A stretch of DNA of 34,116 nt from RGIG2206 sp045577615 (GTDB lineage: Bacteria > Bacillota > Clostridia > Oscillospirales > Acutalibacteraceae), in the NCBI GenBank assembly GCA_045577615.1, contig JAZNIT010000045.1, positions 1-34,116 of the forward strand, in the 5' to 3' direction. The notes under the pieces were generated by a model. That model saw only the letters and a program-made list of their open reading frames with translations. It had not been told where the DNA came from and made no database searches. Positions 1-7,366 of this stretch are shown in pieces. A program made the position numbers and the translations under genes. Numbering within the stretch: position 1 is the stretch's first letter; every line of letters begins with the position of its first letter.

Positions 1-136
1 CGCAAAAATCCACCTCCCTCGTCAGAGGGAGGCAGGACATAAAGCGCTTTCTGCGTTTGCCTTTGATTTCTGCAATTTTTGTTCATCGGTAAACCTCTTT
101 TGAACCACGCGACTATCGCGTGGTTTTCGTTTACAA
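1..136 (-). repeat. Terminal copy of a 136-bp dispersed repeat (left)
   Basis: This block is the reverse complement of 33976-34111 with one mismatch (GTTTGCC here, GTTCGCC as read in the other copy). It contains two perfect hairpins: CCTCCCTC/GAGGGAGG near the window end, and AACCACGCGA-CTA-TCGCGTGGTT at 103-125. It codes for nothing convincing. It directly abuts the terminator of the SPFH gene, as the right copy abuts another terminator. The two-hairpin, noncoding build suggests a MITE-like or REP-like repeat; it may also be where the assembly ended. Confidence 0.9.
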
Positions 137-164
137 AAAAACAGAGCGAGTTTTCTCGCTCTGT
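134..164 (-). terminator. Rho-independent terminator of the SPFH gene
   Basis: The 10-bp stem ACAGAGCGAG/CTCGCTCTGT with a four-base loop lies at 141-164. Read on the minus strand it is followed by a T run (135-140). It sits 17 bases past the stop codon of the SPFH gene. Confidence 0.85.
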
Positions 165-180
165 CTTTTATAAATTTAAA

Positions 181-972
181 TTAGTCCAAAGTAATGAAGG
201 TGTCGGCACCGCCTGTAACCTGAGGCAGCTTGCCATCCCACTTTTCAACCTTGTTGTATTCAATGATTTCGTTGGTCAAGGACTCACTGAGCACCTTGTT
301 TGCAGCGGCATCGGCCTCTGCCTTGATGCGAGTGGTTTCAGCCTCAGCCTCGGCATTGGTGATGGCTGTCTGCTTTTCGGTTTCAGCCTTAAGCAGCTTT
401 TGCTGGGCAACCTGCTTTTCCTCAATAGCATTGATGAAGGCCTCAGAGAAATCAAAGTTAAGAATGTTAACGTCGGTAACGTACAGGCCGATAGAGTTAA
501 GCTTTTCGTTAAGTCCCGAAATCAAGCCGTCAGAAATAAGTGCTCGGTTGGTAACGCTTTCCTCAGCGGTGTACTTGGCGGTGATGGCCTTAAGCACCTC
601 GTTAACTGCGGGCACAACCAAAACGCCCTCATAGTCGGCACCGATATTCTTGTAAATGCTGTATGACTTTGAGGTGTCAACGCGATAGTTGATGGCAAGG
701 GTGGTGGCAACCGTCTGCAGGTCTTTAGAGAAAGCCTCGGTTTCAACCTCAAGCTTAACAATGCGGTTGTCGATTTTAACTACCTGCTGAACGAAGGGCA
801 GCTTAAAATGCAAACCTTCCTGAAGGACGCCCTCGTTAACCTTACCTAAGGTAACTACAACGCCGGTGTGACCTGCGTCAACAACGGTAACGCTGCTCAT
901 AAGTGTGCCGCCCACAACAAGCACGGCCAACAAAACGATGATGATTGTCTTTAAAGCTTTGGTGTTTTTCAT
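181..972 (-). CDS. SPFH/prohibitin-family membrane protein
   Basis: A 263-residue protein of the prohibitin/HflC/stomatin (SPFH) superfamily. One N-terminal membrane helix (about residues 9-28) is followed by the SPFH domain (about 29-195) and an Ala/Glu/Lys-rich coiled coil (about 195-240). Members oligomerise at membranes and often scaffold or modulate FtsH-type proteases; which role applies here cannot be read from the sequence. The start is supported by an AGGAG site upstream of the ATG at 972. It lies 15 bp downstream of the nucleotidyltransferase gene on the same strand, so the two are probably cotranscribed, and a terminator follows. No NfeD partner is visible. Confidence 0.9.
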   Translation of the reverse strand: MKNTKALKTIIIVLLAVLVVGGTLMSSVTVVDAGHTGVVVTLGKVNEGVLQEGLHFKLPFVQQVVKIDNRIVKLEVETEAFSKDLQTVATTLAINYRVDTSKSYSIYKNIGADYEGVLVVPAVNEVLKAITAKYTAEESVTNRALISDGLISGLNEKLNSIGLYVTDVNILNFDFSEAFINAIEEKQVAQQKLLKAETEKQTAITNAEAEAETTRIKAEADAAANKVLSESLTNEIIEYNKVEKWDGKLPQVTGGADTFITLD

Positions 973-987
973 AGTGATTCTCCTTTT

Positions 988-1848
988 TTAAATATCCTTG
1001 TAAAGGCCTTGCTCAAAGAGCTTGCCGATAGCGGCCTTAACGTCGGGCAAATCCTCGCGGTAGGTAACTCCGTACCAGCGGTCGGGGCAATGGAACATAC
1101 GGGCAGAGGCCTCGCCTGACTTAATCATACCGTCAACAACGAAGGGCAAAAAGAACTCGTCCTTCATAAGGTCGGCGTTGGCAAGGAACTTGTCAAACTG
1201 ATTGCCTAAAGCGTCGAAAAAGTCGGGAGTAAAGCCCCACAAATTCATAGAAACTATATCGTCGCCCTTAAGCTGAATTTTGCTGCCGTCAGCAAGAGTG
1301 TCAACAAAGCTGCCGTCGATTTTGGTGTGCTCCTCAACCGAGGTGAGATAGCCACTGTCAACCGAGCAGATGCCGCGTGAAACGGTGCCGTTGGGGGTAA
1401 CGGTGTTCTTGAGGCTGTAACCAACCATAGCATATTCGCCTGCTTTGGCGGTGGCAAGATGCTTGCCGATTTCACCAAAGGCGTTGGCGCCGTAGTAGTC
1501 GTCGGCATTGATGGCAACGAAGGGAGATTTAACCACATCCTTGCAGCAAAGCACTGCGTGACCGGTGCCAAAGGGCTTGGTGCGGCCCTCGGGAAGGATT
1601 GAGCAATCCTGAAACACGTAGTCAACATCAATACGTTCTTCAATGCGCTTGCCTACGTACTTGCGAAAATCTGCCTCATTCTCCTTACGGATGATAACGG
1701 CAACCTTATTAAAGCCGCTGCGCTGAGCATCAAAGATGGACAAATCAAGCATAATCTCGCCGTTGGGGCCGATAGGCTCAAGCTGCTTGAGTCCGCCAAA
1801 ACGGCTGCCCATACCGGCGGCCATTATAACTAATGTTAAATCGGACAT
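988..1848 (-). CDS. Sugar nucleotidyltransferase (NTP transferase family)
   Basis: A 286-residue GT-A-fold nucleotidyltransferase. The N-terminal nucleotide-binding signature AAGMGSRFGGLKQ is at residues 10-22, the PFGTGHA motif at 92-98, and an acidic NADDYYG metal-site motif at 114-120. Such enzymes activate a sugar or polyol phosphate with an NTP; the substrate is not evident. The ATG at 1848 is chosen because a GGAG site lies eight bases upstream; a longer reading to 1857 adds only three residues and has no better site. It is the first gene of a two-gene minus-strand unit with the SPFH protein. Confidence 0.85.
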   Translation of the reverse strand: MSDLTLVIMAAGMGSRFGGLKQLEPIGPNGEIMLDLSIFDAQRSGFNKVAVIIRKENEADFRKYVGKRIEERIDVDYVFQDCSILPEGRTKPFGTGHAVLCCKDVVKSPFVAINADDYYGANAFGEIGKHLATAKAGEYAMVGYSLKNTVTPNGTVSRGICSVDSGYLTSVEEHTKIDGSFVDTLADGSKIQLKGDDIVSMNLWGFTPDFFDALGNQFDKFLANADLMKDEFFLPFVVDGMIKSGEASARMFHCPDRWYGVTYREDLPDVKAAIGKLFEQGLYKDI

Positions 1849-1964
1849 AAAAAGCACTCCTTTAAGTTGTTAACCTTATTTTATACTATTTTTTTGTTCT
1901 TTGCAACCGCAAATAATACATAATATCTGTGAGCAAGGACAAAATACCCATAGGTGATAACGTA

Positions 1965-2333
1965 ATGGATGTGTTTTTGGAATATCTTAAAGCCTTTGCA
2001 GTAGGCGGAGCAATATGCCTCATCGGTCAGCTGCTTATAGATTTTACCAAGCTTACTCCTGCCAGAATTTTGGTGGGATACGTGGTGGGCGGCGTTATTT
2101 TAAGTGCCGTCGGTCTTTACGGTCCGCTGGCAGAATGGGCAGGCTGCGGCGCATCTGTGCCCCTTACGGGCTTTGGCCATCTGCTTGCCGATGGAGTGCG
2201 CAAGGCGGTGGATGAAAAGGGGTGCCTTGGCATCCTCACGGGTGGCTTGACGGCCGCTGCATCAGGCATAGCCGCCGCCCTCTTTTTCGGACTTGTTGCC
2301 GCCCTTATCTCAAAGCCAAAAATGAAAAAATAG
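1965..2333 (+). CDS. spoVAE: Stage V sporulation protein AE-type membrane protein
   Basis: A 122-residue, very hydrophobic protein with three or four membrane helices and the family signature around GGAICLIGQLLID, LTPARILVGYVV and GFGHLLADGV. SpoVA proteins form the channel that moves dipicolinic acid into the forespore and out at germination. The ATG at 1965 is preferred because it has a GGTG site about nine bases upstream and gives the usual N-terminus; an in-frame GTG at 1929 would add 12 residues. spoVAE normally lies beside spoVAC and spoVAD; neither is here, so this is an orphan or secondary copy. Its family is clear; SpoVAE versus SpoVAEb is not. Confidence 0.85.
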   Translation: MDVFLEYLKAFAVGGAICLIGQLLIDFTKLTPARILVGYVVGGVILSAVGLYGPLAEWAGCGASVPLTGFGHLLADGVRKAVDEKGCLGILTGGLTAAASGIAAALFFGLVAALISKPKMKK

Positions 2334-2385
2334 GGGATGGCTCGGTATAAGAATGCAACCCCAATTTTCAGCATATAAATAGTTG

Positions 2386-2414
2386 TTGACAAAAAGGGGG
2401 CTTTTTGCTATAAT
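2386..2414 (+). promoter_or_regulatory. Promoter of the aspS-gatC/gatA/gatB operon
   Basis: TTGACA at 2386-2391 and TATAAT at 2409-2414, separated by exactly 17 bp, form a consensus housekeeping sigma promoter. Transcription should begin near 2421, at the 5' end of the T-box leader. Confidence 0.9.
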
Positions 2415-2420
2415 TGTGTG

Positions 2421-2638
2421 CGGAGACTCGGCTTTTGTGGAAAGTCTGAAAGAGAGAGTGCGTCACCGGCTGAAAGCGCGCTCAAGATGAGTAGTAAGTT
2501 TGGGAACACTCCAAGGTTTAGCTGAATTTAATATTAAAAGCGGATACAGTTTTTGTATCAATGCGGGTGGCACCGCGGGTTAAATTTTTTAGTTTACTCG
2601 TCCCGGAAATATAGCGATATATTTCCGGGGCTTTTTTA
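2421..2638 (+). promoter_or_regulatory. T-box riboswitch leader
   Basis: The conserved T-box core GGGTGGCACCGCGG is at 2565-2578. An apical stem I-like segment (AGAGAG near 2450, GCTGAAAG near 2470) lies upstream. The 12-bp terminator stem at 2602-2629, with a T run after it, is the competing structure. T-boxes let uncharged tRNA stabilise the antiterminator and switch on the operon. The genes downstream predict tRNA-Asn or tRNA-Asp as ligand. An AAC within GGGAACACTCC (about 2501-2511) is a candidate Asn specifier, but the stem I fold was not computed. Apart from the leader, the 328-base gap before aspS holds only the promoter. Confidence 0.9.
2602..2638 (+). terminator. T-box-controlled terminator
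   Basis: CCCGGAAATATA (2602-2613) pairs with TATATTTCCGGG (2618-2629) and is followed by a run of six T. It lies between the T-box core and the aspS ribosome site, as expected for transcription attenuation. Confidence 0.9.
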
Positions 2639-2661
2639 TTTTCAATCAGGGGGTATTTTTT

Positions 2662-4740
2662 ATGTACAGAACGCTGATGTGTAACGACATACGCGACGAG
2701 CATATCGGTCAGACCGTTCAGCTTGCAGGCTGGACTGACGTTGTGCGCGACCACGGTGGCGTTATCTTTATCGACCTCAGGGATTACACAGGTGTAACTC
2801 AGGTGGTCGTTCATAACGAGGCACTTTTGAAGGATGTTAACCGTGAAACCGTAATTTCGGTCAGCGGCATCGTCAGAAAGCGCGACGAAGAAACCGTCAA
2901 CGAAAAAATCGAAACAGGTAAGGTAGAGCTGGTGGCCGACGACCTTAAAATCCTTGGCAAGAGCACCAACCGTCTGCCCTTCGACATTCGCGCATCAAGA
3001 CAAAGCAAGGACGAGTTGCGCCTTAAATATCGCTATCTCGACCTTCGCAATCCCAAAAACCACGACAATCTTGTAAAGCGCTCAATGATTATCCGTCATA
3101 TGCGCAATTTGATGGAGCAAAAGGGCTTTTTGGATATGCAAACGCCCATTTTGACCGCATCCTCACCCGAGGGCGCACGTGACTTCCTCGTGCCCAGCCG
3201 CAAGCATCCGGGCAAATTCTACGCATTGCCTCAGGCACCTCAGCAGTTCAAGCAGCTGCTTATGGTATCGGGCTTTGACCGTTATTTTCAGATTGCACCC
3301 TGCTTCCGCGATGAGGATGCCCGTGCAGACCGCTCACCCGGTGAGTTCTATCAGTTGGACTTCGAGATGGCCTTTGCCACTCAGGAAGAGGTGTTGGACG
3401 TTTGTGAAGACGTAGTTTACGACGTTTTCAAAACCTTCTCTGACAAGCGCATCACTCCCAAGCCCTTCCGTCGCATCACCTATGCCGATGCAATGATGAC
3501 CTACGGCTCCGACAAGCCCGACCTTCGCAACCCCCTTATCATATGCGACTTGACCGACTTTTTTGCTGACGTTGACTTCCCCGCATTTAAGGGCAAGCCT
3601 GTGCGCGGCATTGTTGCCGACTGTCAGGGCAAATCTAAAAAATTCTTTGAGGATTCACTCAAATACGCCACCTCTACCGAGGTTGGTCTTGGCGGCCTTG
3701 GCTACATCACGCTTAAAGAGGGTGTCTTTGCAGGCCCTATCGCCAAGTTCCTCACCGACGATAAAAAGGCCGAAATCACCGCCCTCACCGGTGTAAAAGA
3801 GGGCGAAACCCTTTTCTTCATTTGCGACGATAAGAAGAACGATACCGAGAAAAAGGCGGGCCTCATCCGCACTTGGCTTGCTAAGGAAGAGCAGCTTGAC
3901 CTTATTGATAAGGATGCTTTCGAGTTCTGCTTCGTTGTTGACTTCCCCATGTACGAAATCGACGAAGAAACCGAGCAAACCATCTTCACCCACAACCCCT
4001 TCTCAATGCCTCAGGGCGGTATGGATTCGCTCCTTAACAAAGAGCCTACCGAGGTGCTGGCATATCAGTACGACCTGGTTGGCAACGGCATTGAGCTTGC
4101 ATCAGGCGCCGTTCGTAACCACGACATTGAGATTATGAAAAAGGCCTTCGAAATCGCAGGCTATTCAGAGCAGGAGCTTAAAGACCGCTTTAACGCTCTT
4201 TACACCGCATTCCAATACGGCGCACCCCCTCATGCAGGTATGGCTCCCGGTGTTGACCGTATCGTAATGCTCCTTACTGACGAAGAGAAGATACTTGACG
4301 TTATCGCCTTCCCCCTCAACGGCAACGCACAGGATTTGCTTTTGGGTGCTCCTTCAAACGTTACCAATCAGCAGCTTGAGGACGTTCATCTGCTTGGCAA
4401 CGGCAATGCCCTGGCACAGCGTGCTGCAGGCACCGCAGGCGGCGCAAAGCAGGCATCGGGCAAGCGCTCCACCTTCTCTAACGCACAGCAGCTTAATCAG
4501 CTTTCGCTCACCGATGAGGAGGAAAAGCTTGTTCAGGATGTTTTTGCCGATATGGCCGAAAAGGAAAAGGTGCTTGCACAAATTGATACCGACGGTGTTG
4601 AGCCTATGGTGCACGTAATGCCCATGACCAACGTTTTGAGAGAAGACGAGCGCAAGCAGCCCTTCACAAGAGAGAGCTTGCTTGAGGGCGCTCCCGAGCG
4701 CAACGACAACAGCTGGCAAGTGCCCAGACTGGTAAAGTGA
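2662..4740 (+). CDS. aspS: Aspartyl-tRNA synthetase fused to GatC (AspRS-GatC)
   Basis: A 692-residue protein, about 100 residues longer than a normal bacterial AspRS. Residues 1-575 are complete AspRS: OB-fold anticodon domain with RDHGG at 29-33, catalytic core with LKYRYLDLR, RDEDARADRSPGEF and the late GVDRIVMLL motif 3, and the inserted GAD domain. His31 in RDHGG is the residue reported for nondiscriminating bacterial AspRS, where discriminating E. coli-type enzymes have Leu, so charging of both tRNA-Asp and tRNA-Asn is likely. After an Ala/Gly-rich linker, residues about 603-692 match GatC, including VEPMVHVMP, NVLREDE, LLEGAP and a final VPR. No separate gatC follows, so the fusion supplies that subunit. 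The ATG at 2662 has a GGGGG site upstream. Confidence 0.93.
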   Translation: MYRTLMCNDIRDEHIGQTVQLAGWTDVVRDHGGVIFIDLRDYTGVTQVVVHNEALLKDVNRETVISVSGIVRKRDEETVNEKIETGKVELVADDLKILGKSTNRLPFDIRASRQSKDELRLKYRYLDLRNPKNHDNLVKRSMIIRHMRNLMEQKGFLDMQTPILTASSPEGARDFLVPSRKHPGKFYALPQAPQQFKQLLMVSGFDRYFQIAPCFRDEDARADRSPGEFYQLDFEMAFATQEEVLDVCEDVVYDVFKTFSDKRITPKPFRRITYADAMMTYGSDKPDLRNPLIICDLTDFFADVDFPAFKGKPVRGIVADCQGKSKKFFEDSLKYATSTEVGLGGLGYITLKEGVFAGPIAKFLTDDKKAEITALTGVKEGETLFFICDDKKNDTEKKAGLIRTWLAKEEQLDLIDKDAFEFCFVVDFPMYEIDEETEQTIFTHNPFSMPQGGMDSLLNKEPTEVLAYQYDLVGNGIELASGAVRNHDIEIMKKAFEIAGYSEQELKDRFNALYTAFQYGAPPHAGMAPGVDRIVMLLTDEEKILDVIAFPLNGNAQDLLLGAPSNVTNQQLEDVHLLGNGNALAQRAAGTAGGAKQASGKRSTFSNAQQLNQLSLTDEEEKLVQDVFADMAEKEKVLAQIDTDGVEPMVHVMPMTNVLREDERKQPFTRESLLEGAPERNDNSWQVPRLVK

Positions 4741-4750
4741 GGTGTGTCAG

Positions 4751-5929
4751 ATGAACTGTTACAGTGTAAAATTTGGCGGTGGCAACATCGCCGTTGACGA
4801 TACCATTTTGGTTAAGGATGCCCAGACCGCTGCAGGCTCCAAAATATTGGAGGGCTTCAAGCCTTTGTTCACCGCAGAGGTTGTAACCCGTCTTGAAAAC
4901 AAGGGCTACAAGGTAGCGGGCAAAACCCACGTTGGCGAGTTTGGTCTTGACCTTGTGGGTGAGTTTTCTCACTATGCAAAGCAGGAGGGCACGCTTAAGG
5001 GTGCCGCCGCCGAGGCAGTTGCCGCAGGCGAGGTAAAGGCCGCTCTTGGCGTAGATATGAACGGCGCATCCCGTCGCGCAGCCGCATTGTCAGGGGTTGA
5101 CTTCTTAAAGGCAACCTACGGCACCGTATCCCGTTACGGCATAATTTCCTGCGCCGCTTCAGGTGAGCAGGTGGGTGTATATGCCGCCAACGCCGCAACT
5201 GTTGGTGAGATTATGACCACCATCGCAGGTCACGACGAAAAGGATGGCACCTCTCTTCGTAACGATACTTACGATTATACTATTGGCGAGGTTAAGGGCA
5301 AAAAGGTTGCCATCGTCAAGGAGCTTTTCCATAAGGCTGACGACAGCGTAAAGGCCAACCTCACTGCCTATGCTCAAAAGCTTAAGGCACAGGGCGTGCA
5401 GGTTGAAGAGATTTCCTTTGACGTCTTTGACGCCGCCAACACTGCCTGGCAGATACTTATGACCGCTGAAACTTGCAACAACGTATCTCGTTACGACGGT
5501 GTAAAATACGGCTACCGCGCCGAAAAGTACAAGAACATCGACGAGCTGTATGTCAACTCACGCACCGAGGGCTTCAACTTCCTCACCAAGTCGGTTATTA
5601 TGTATGGCTCCGACGTGCTTTCCAAAAACCGCTACGAGGCTTGCTACAACAAGTCCTTGAAGGTACGCCGTGTGCTTGCCGAAAAGTTCGAGCAGCTTAT
5701 GGCAAATTACGATGCCCTGCTCACTCCCGTATGCGGCAAAACCGCTTTCGAGAGCTACGATATAACCGAAGCCTTTGGCAAGGTGTTCGAGCAGTCGGTT
5801 TATACCGCGCTTGCCAACCTTATCGGCACCCCCGCACTTGTATCGGGCGGCGTTCAGCTTATGGGCAAGCATTTTGGCGAGGCTACCTTGCTCAGCCTTG
5901 CAAACGCTGTTGAAAGGATGGGTGAATAA
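4751..5929 (+). CDS. gatA: GatA-like amidotransferase subunit A lacking the Ser-Ser glutaminase residues
   Basis: A 392-residue amidase-signature protein, against about 485 for GatA. The first 55-60 residues of the family are absent. Clear GatA blocks are SKILEGF (30-36), AGEVKAALG (92-100), ATYGTVSRYG (121-130) and IAGHDEKDGTS. The triad Lys is kept (K22 in VKDA), but the GGSSGGS loop reads GTLKGAA, with L82 at the cis-Ser site, and TGGSIR reads MNGASR, with A106 at the nucleophile Ser site. GatA normally makes ammonia from glutamine for GatB, so this copy should not be a glutaminase. The reading frame is intact and codon use is host-like. The ATG at 4751 has a GAGGTG site; a GTG at 4742 is the alternative. 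It starts 10 bp after aspS and ends 2 bp before gatB. Confidence 0.85.
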   Translation: MNCYSVKFGGGNIAVDDTILVKDAQTAAGSKILEGFKPLFTAEVVTRLENKGYKVAGKTHVGEFGLDLVGEFSHYAKQEGTLKGAAAEAVAAGEVKAALGVDMNGASRRAAALSGVDFLKATYGTVSRYGIISCAASGEQVGVYAANAATVGEIMTTIAGHDEKDGTSLRNDTYDYTIGEVKGKKVAIVKELFHKADDSVKANLTAYAQKLKAQGVQVEEISFDVFDAANTAWQILMTAETCNNVSRYDGVKYGYRAEKYKNIDELYVNSRTEGFNFLTKSVIMYGSDVLSKNRYEACYNKSLKVRRVLAEKFEQLMANYDALLTPVCGKTAFESYDITEAFGKVFEQSVYTALANLIGTPALVSGGVQLMGKHFGEATLLSLANAVERMGE

Positions 5930-5931
5930 CT

Positions 5932-7350
5932 GTGAATTATGAAGTAGTTATCGGTCTTGAAACTCACGTAGAGCTTAGTACCGAATCCAAAATATTCTGC
6001 TCCTGCGGCGGTCATTCTGCCGCCAACGAGCCTAACGATTGCGTTTGCCCTGCTTGCAGCGGTATGCCAGGTATGCTGCCCGTTATGAACAAGCGAGTTG
6101 TTGAGCTTGCCGCAACCGCAGGCCTTATGCTCAACTGCGAAATCAATCGCTACACCACCTTTGACAAAAAGAATTATTACTACCCCGATTTGCCCTGCGC
6201 ATATCAGATTACCCAAATCAACCACCCCATCTGCACCAACGGTTGCGTAACCGTCAAAACTGCTGCAGGCAGCCGTGACATTCGCATCAAGCAGATTCAT
6301 ATGGAAGAGGATGCCGGCAAGCTTGTTCACAGCGGCAAGTATTCTTATGTAGATTTTAACCGCACCAGCGTGCCCCTTATCGAGATTGTTACTCAGCCCG
6401 ATTTCAGAGGCCCTGAAGAGGTTGTTTCATACCTTAACAAGCTTAAGTCAATGTTCCGCTCAGGCGGCATTTCCGAATGTGAAGAGGGCGCAATGAGATG
6501 CGACGTTAACATCTCCGTTCGTCCCGAGGGCAGCGAGGAGTTCGGTGTTCGTACCGAGATTAAGAATATGAGCTCCTTCGAAGCCATTGACCGTGCTATC
6601 CGCTACGAGTCACAGCGCCACATTGACGCTCTTGAATTTGACACCGAGGAGCTTGTGCAGGAAACTCGACGTTTCGACGATGCAACGGGCAAAACCTTTG
6701 CCATGCGCAATAAAGAAACCGAGGCCGACTACCGCTATTTCCCCGACGCCAACCTTATGCCCATCATCATCGACGACGAGTGGCTTGAGCAAATCAAGGC
6801 CAACAAGCCCACCGCCGTTGACGAAAAGGCAGAGGATTACCGTGCCGCAGGCATCTCTGATAAAGAGATTGATATGCTTATCTCCAACAACAAAATCAGC
6901 AAGCTGCTTGACGACGTTGTTGCCAAGGGCATCAATGCAAAGGATGCCGCAACCTGGATTTTGACCGACTGTGCAGGTATTTTGCGCAAGGACGGCAAAA
7001 CCCTCAACGACCTCACTATGACTGCCGATACCCTTTATACCGTTATCGATATGGTAGAAAGCGGCAAAATCAACCGCAACGCAGGTAAGAAGATTCTTAT
7101 CGCCGTGGTTGAGGACGAGGTTGACCCCGTTGAATATTGCAAGCAGCAGGGCCTCGACAAAAAGGTTGATACCGCCGAGCTTGGCGCAGTAATCGACCGC
7201 GTAATCGCAGCTAACGAGCAGTCGGTCACCGACTACAAGAACGGCAAGGTAAAGGCCATACAAGCCCTCTTTGGTGCTTGTATGAAGGAGCTTAAGGGAG
7301 CAGGCGACCCTGCCTCCATCAAGGCCTTGCTTGAAGAAAAACTCAACTGA
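5932..7350 (+). CDS. gatB: Asp/Glu-tRNA amidotransferase subunit B
   Basis: A 472-residue, full-length GatB. It starts with YEVVIGLETHVEL, then a Cys cluster (CSC and CPAC) and the FDKKNYYYPDLPCAYQ segment of the kinase domain, HMEEDAGK, and VDFNRTSVPLIEIV. The C-terminal half is the helical and YqeY-like tail domain that binds the tRNA elbow. GatB phosphorylates the aspartyl or glutamyl group on misacylated tRNA and then amidates it with ammonia. It uses a GTG start at 5932, 2 bp after gatA, so it is translationally coupled. No obvious loss of conserved residues is seen, in contrast to its GatA partner. The ammonia source is therefore the open question. Confidence 0.95.
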   Translation: MNYEVVIGLETHVELSTESKIFCSCGGHSAANEPNDCVCPACSGMPGMLPVMNKRVVELAATAGLMLNCEINRYTTFDKKNYYYPDLPCAYQITQINHPICTNGCVTVKTAAGSRDIRIKQIHMEEDAGKLVHSGKYSYVDFNRTSVPLIEIVTQPDFRGPEEVVSYLNKLKSMFRSGGISECEEGAMRCDVNISVRPEGSEEFGVRTEIKNMSSFEAIDRAIRYESQRHIDALEFDTEELVQETRRFDDATGKTFAMRNKETEADYRYFPDANLMPIIIDDEWLEQIKANKPTAVDEKAEDYRAAGISDKEIDMLISNNKISKLLDDVVAKGINAKDAATWILTDCAGILRKDGKTLNDLTMTADTLYTVIDMVESGKINRNAGKKILIAVVEDEVDPVEYCKQQGLDKKVDTAELGAVIDRVIAANEQSVTDYKNGKVKAIQALFGACMKELKGAGDPASIKALLEEKLN

Positions 7351-7366
7351 TTGCGAGGTAAAAAAT

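Noticed and set aside
1899..1925. A forespore sigma (SigG/SigF) promoter before spoVAE, with CATAATA at 1919-1925.
   Set aside because: The -10-like element fits but no matching -35 element is found at the right distance.
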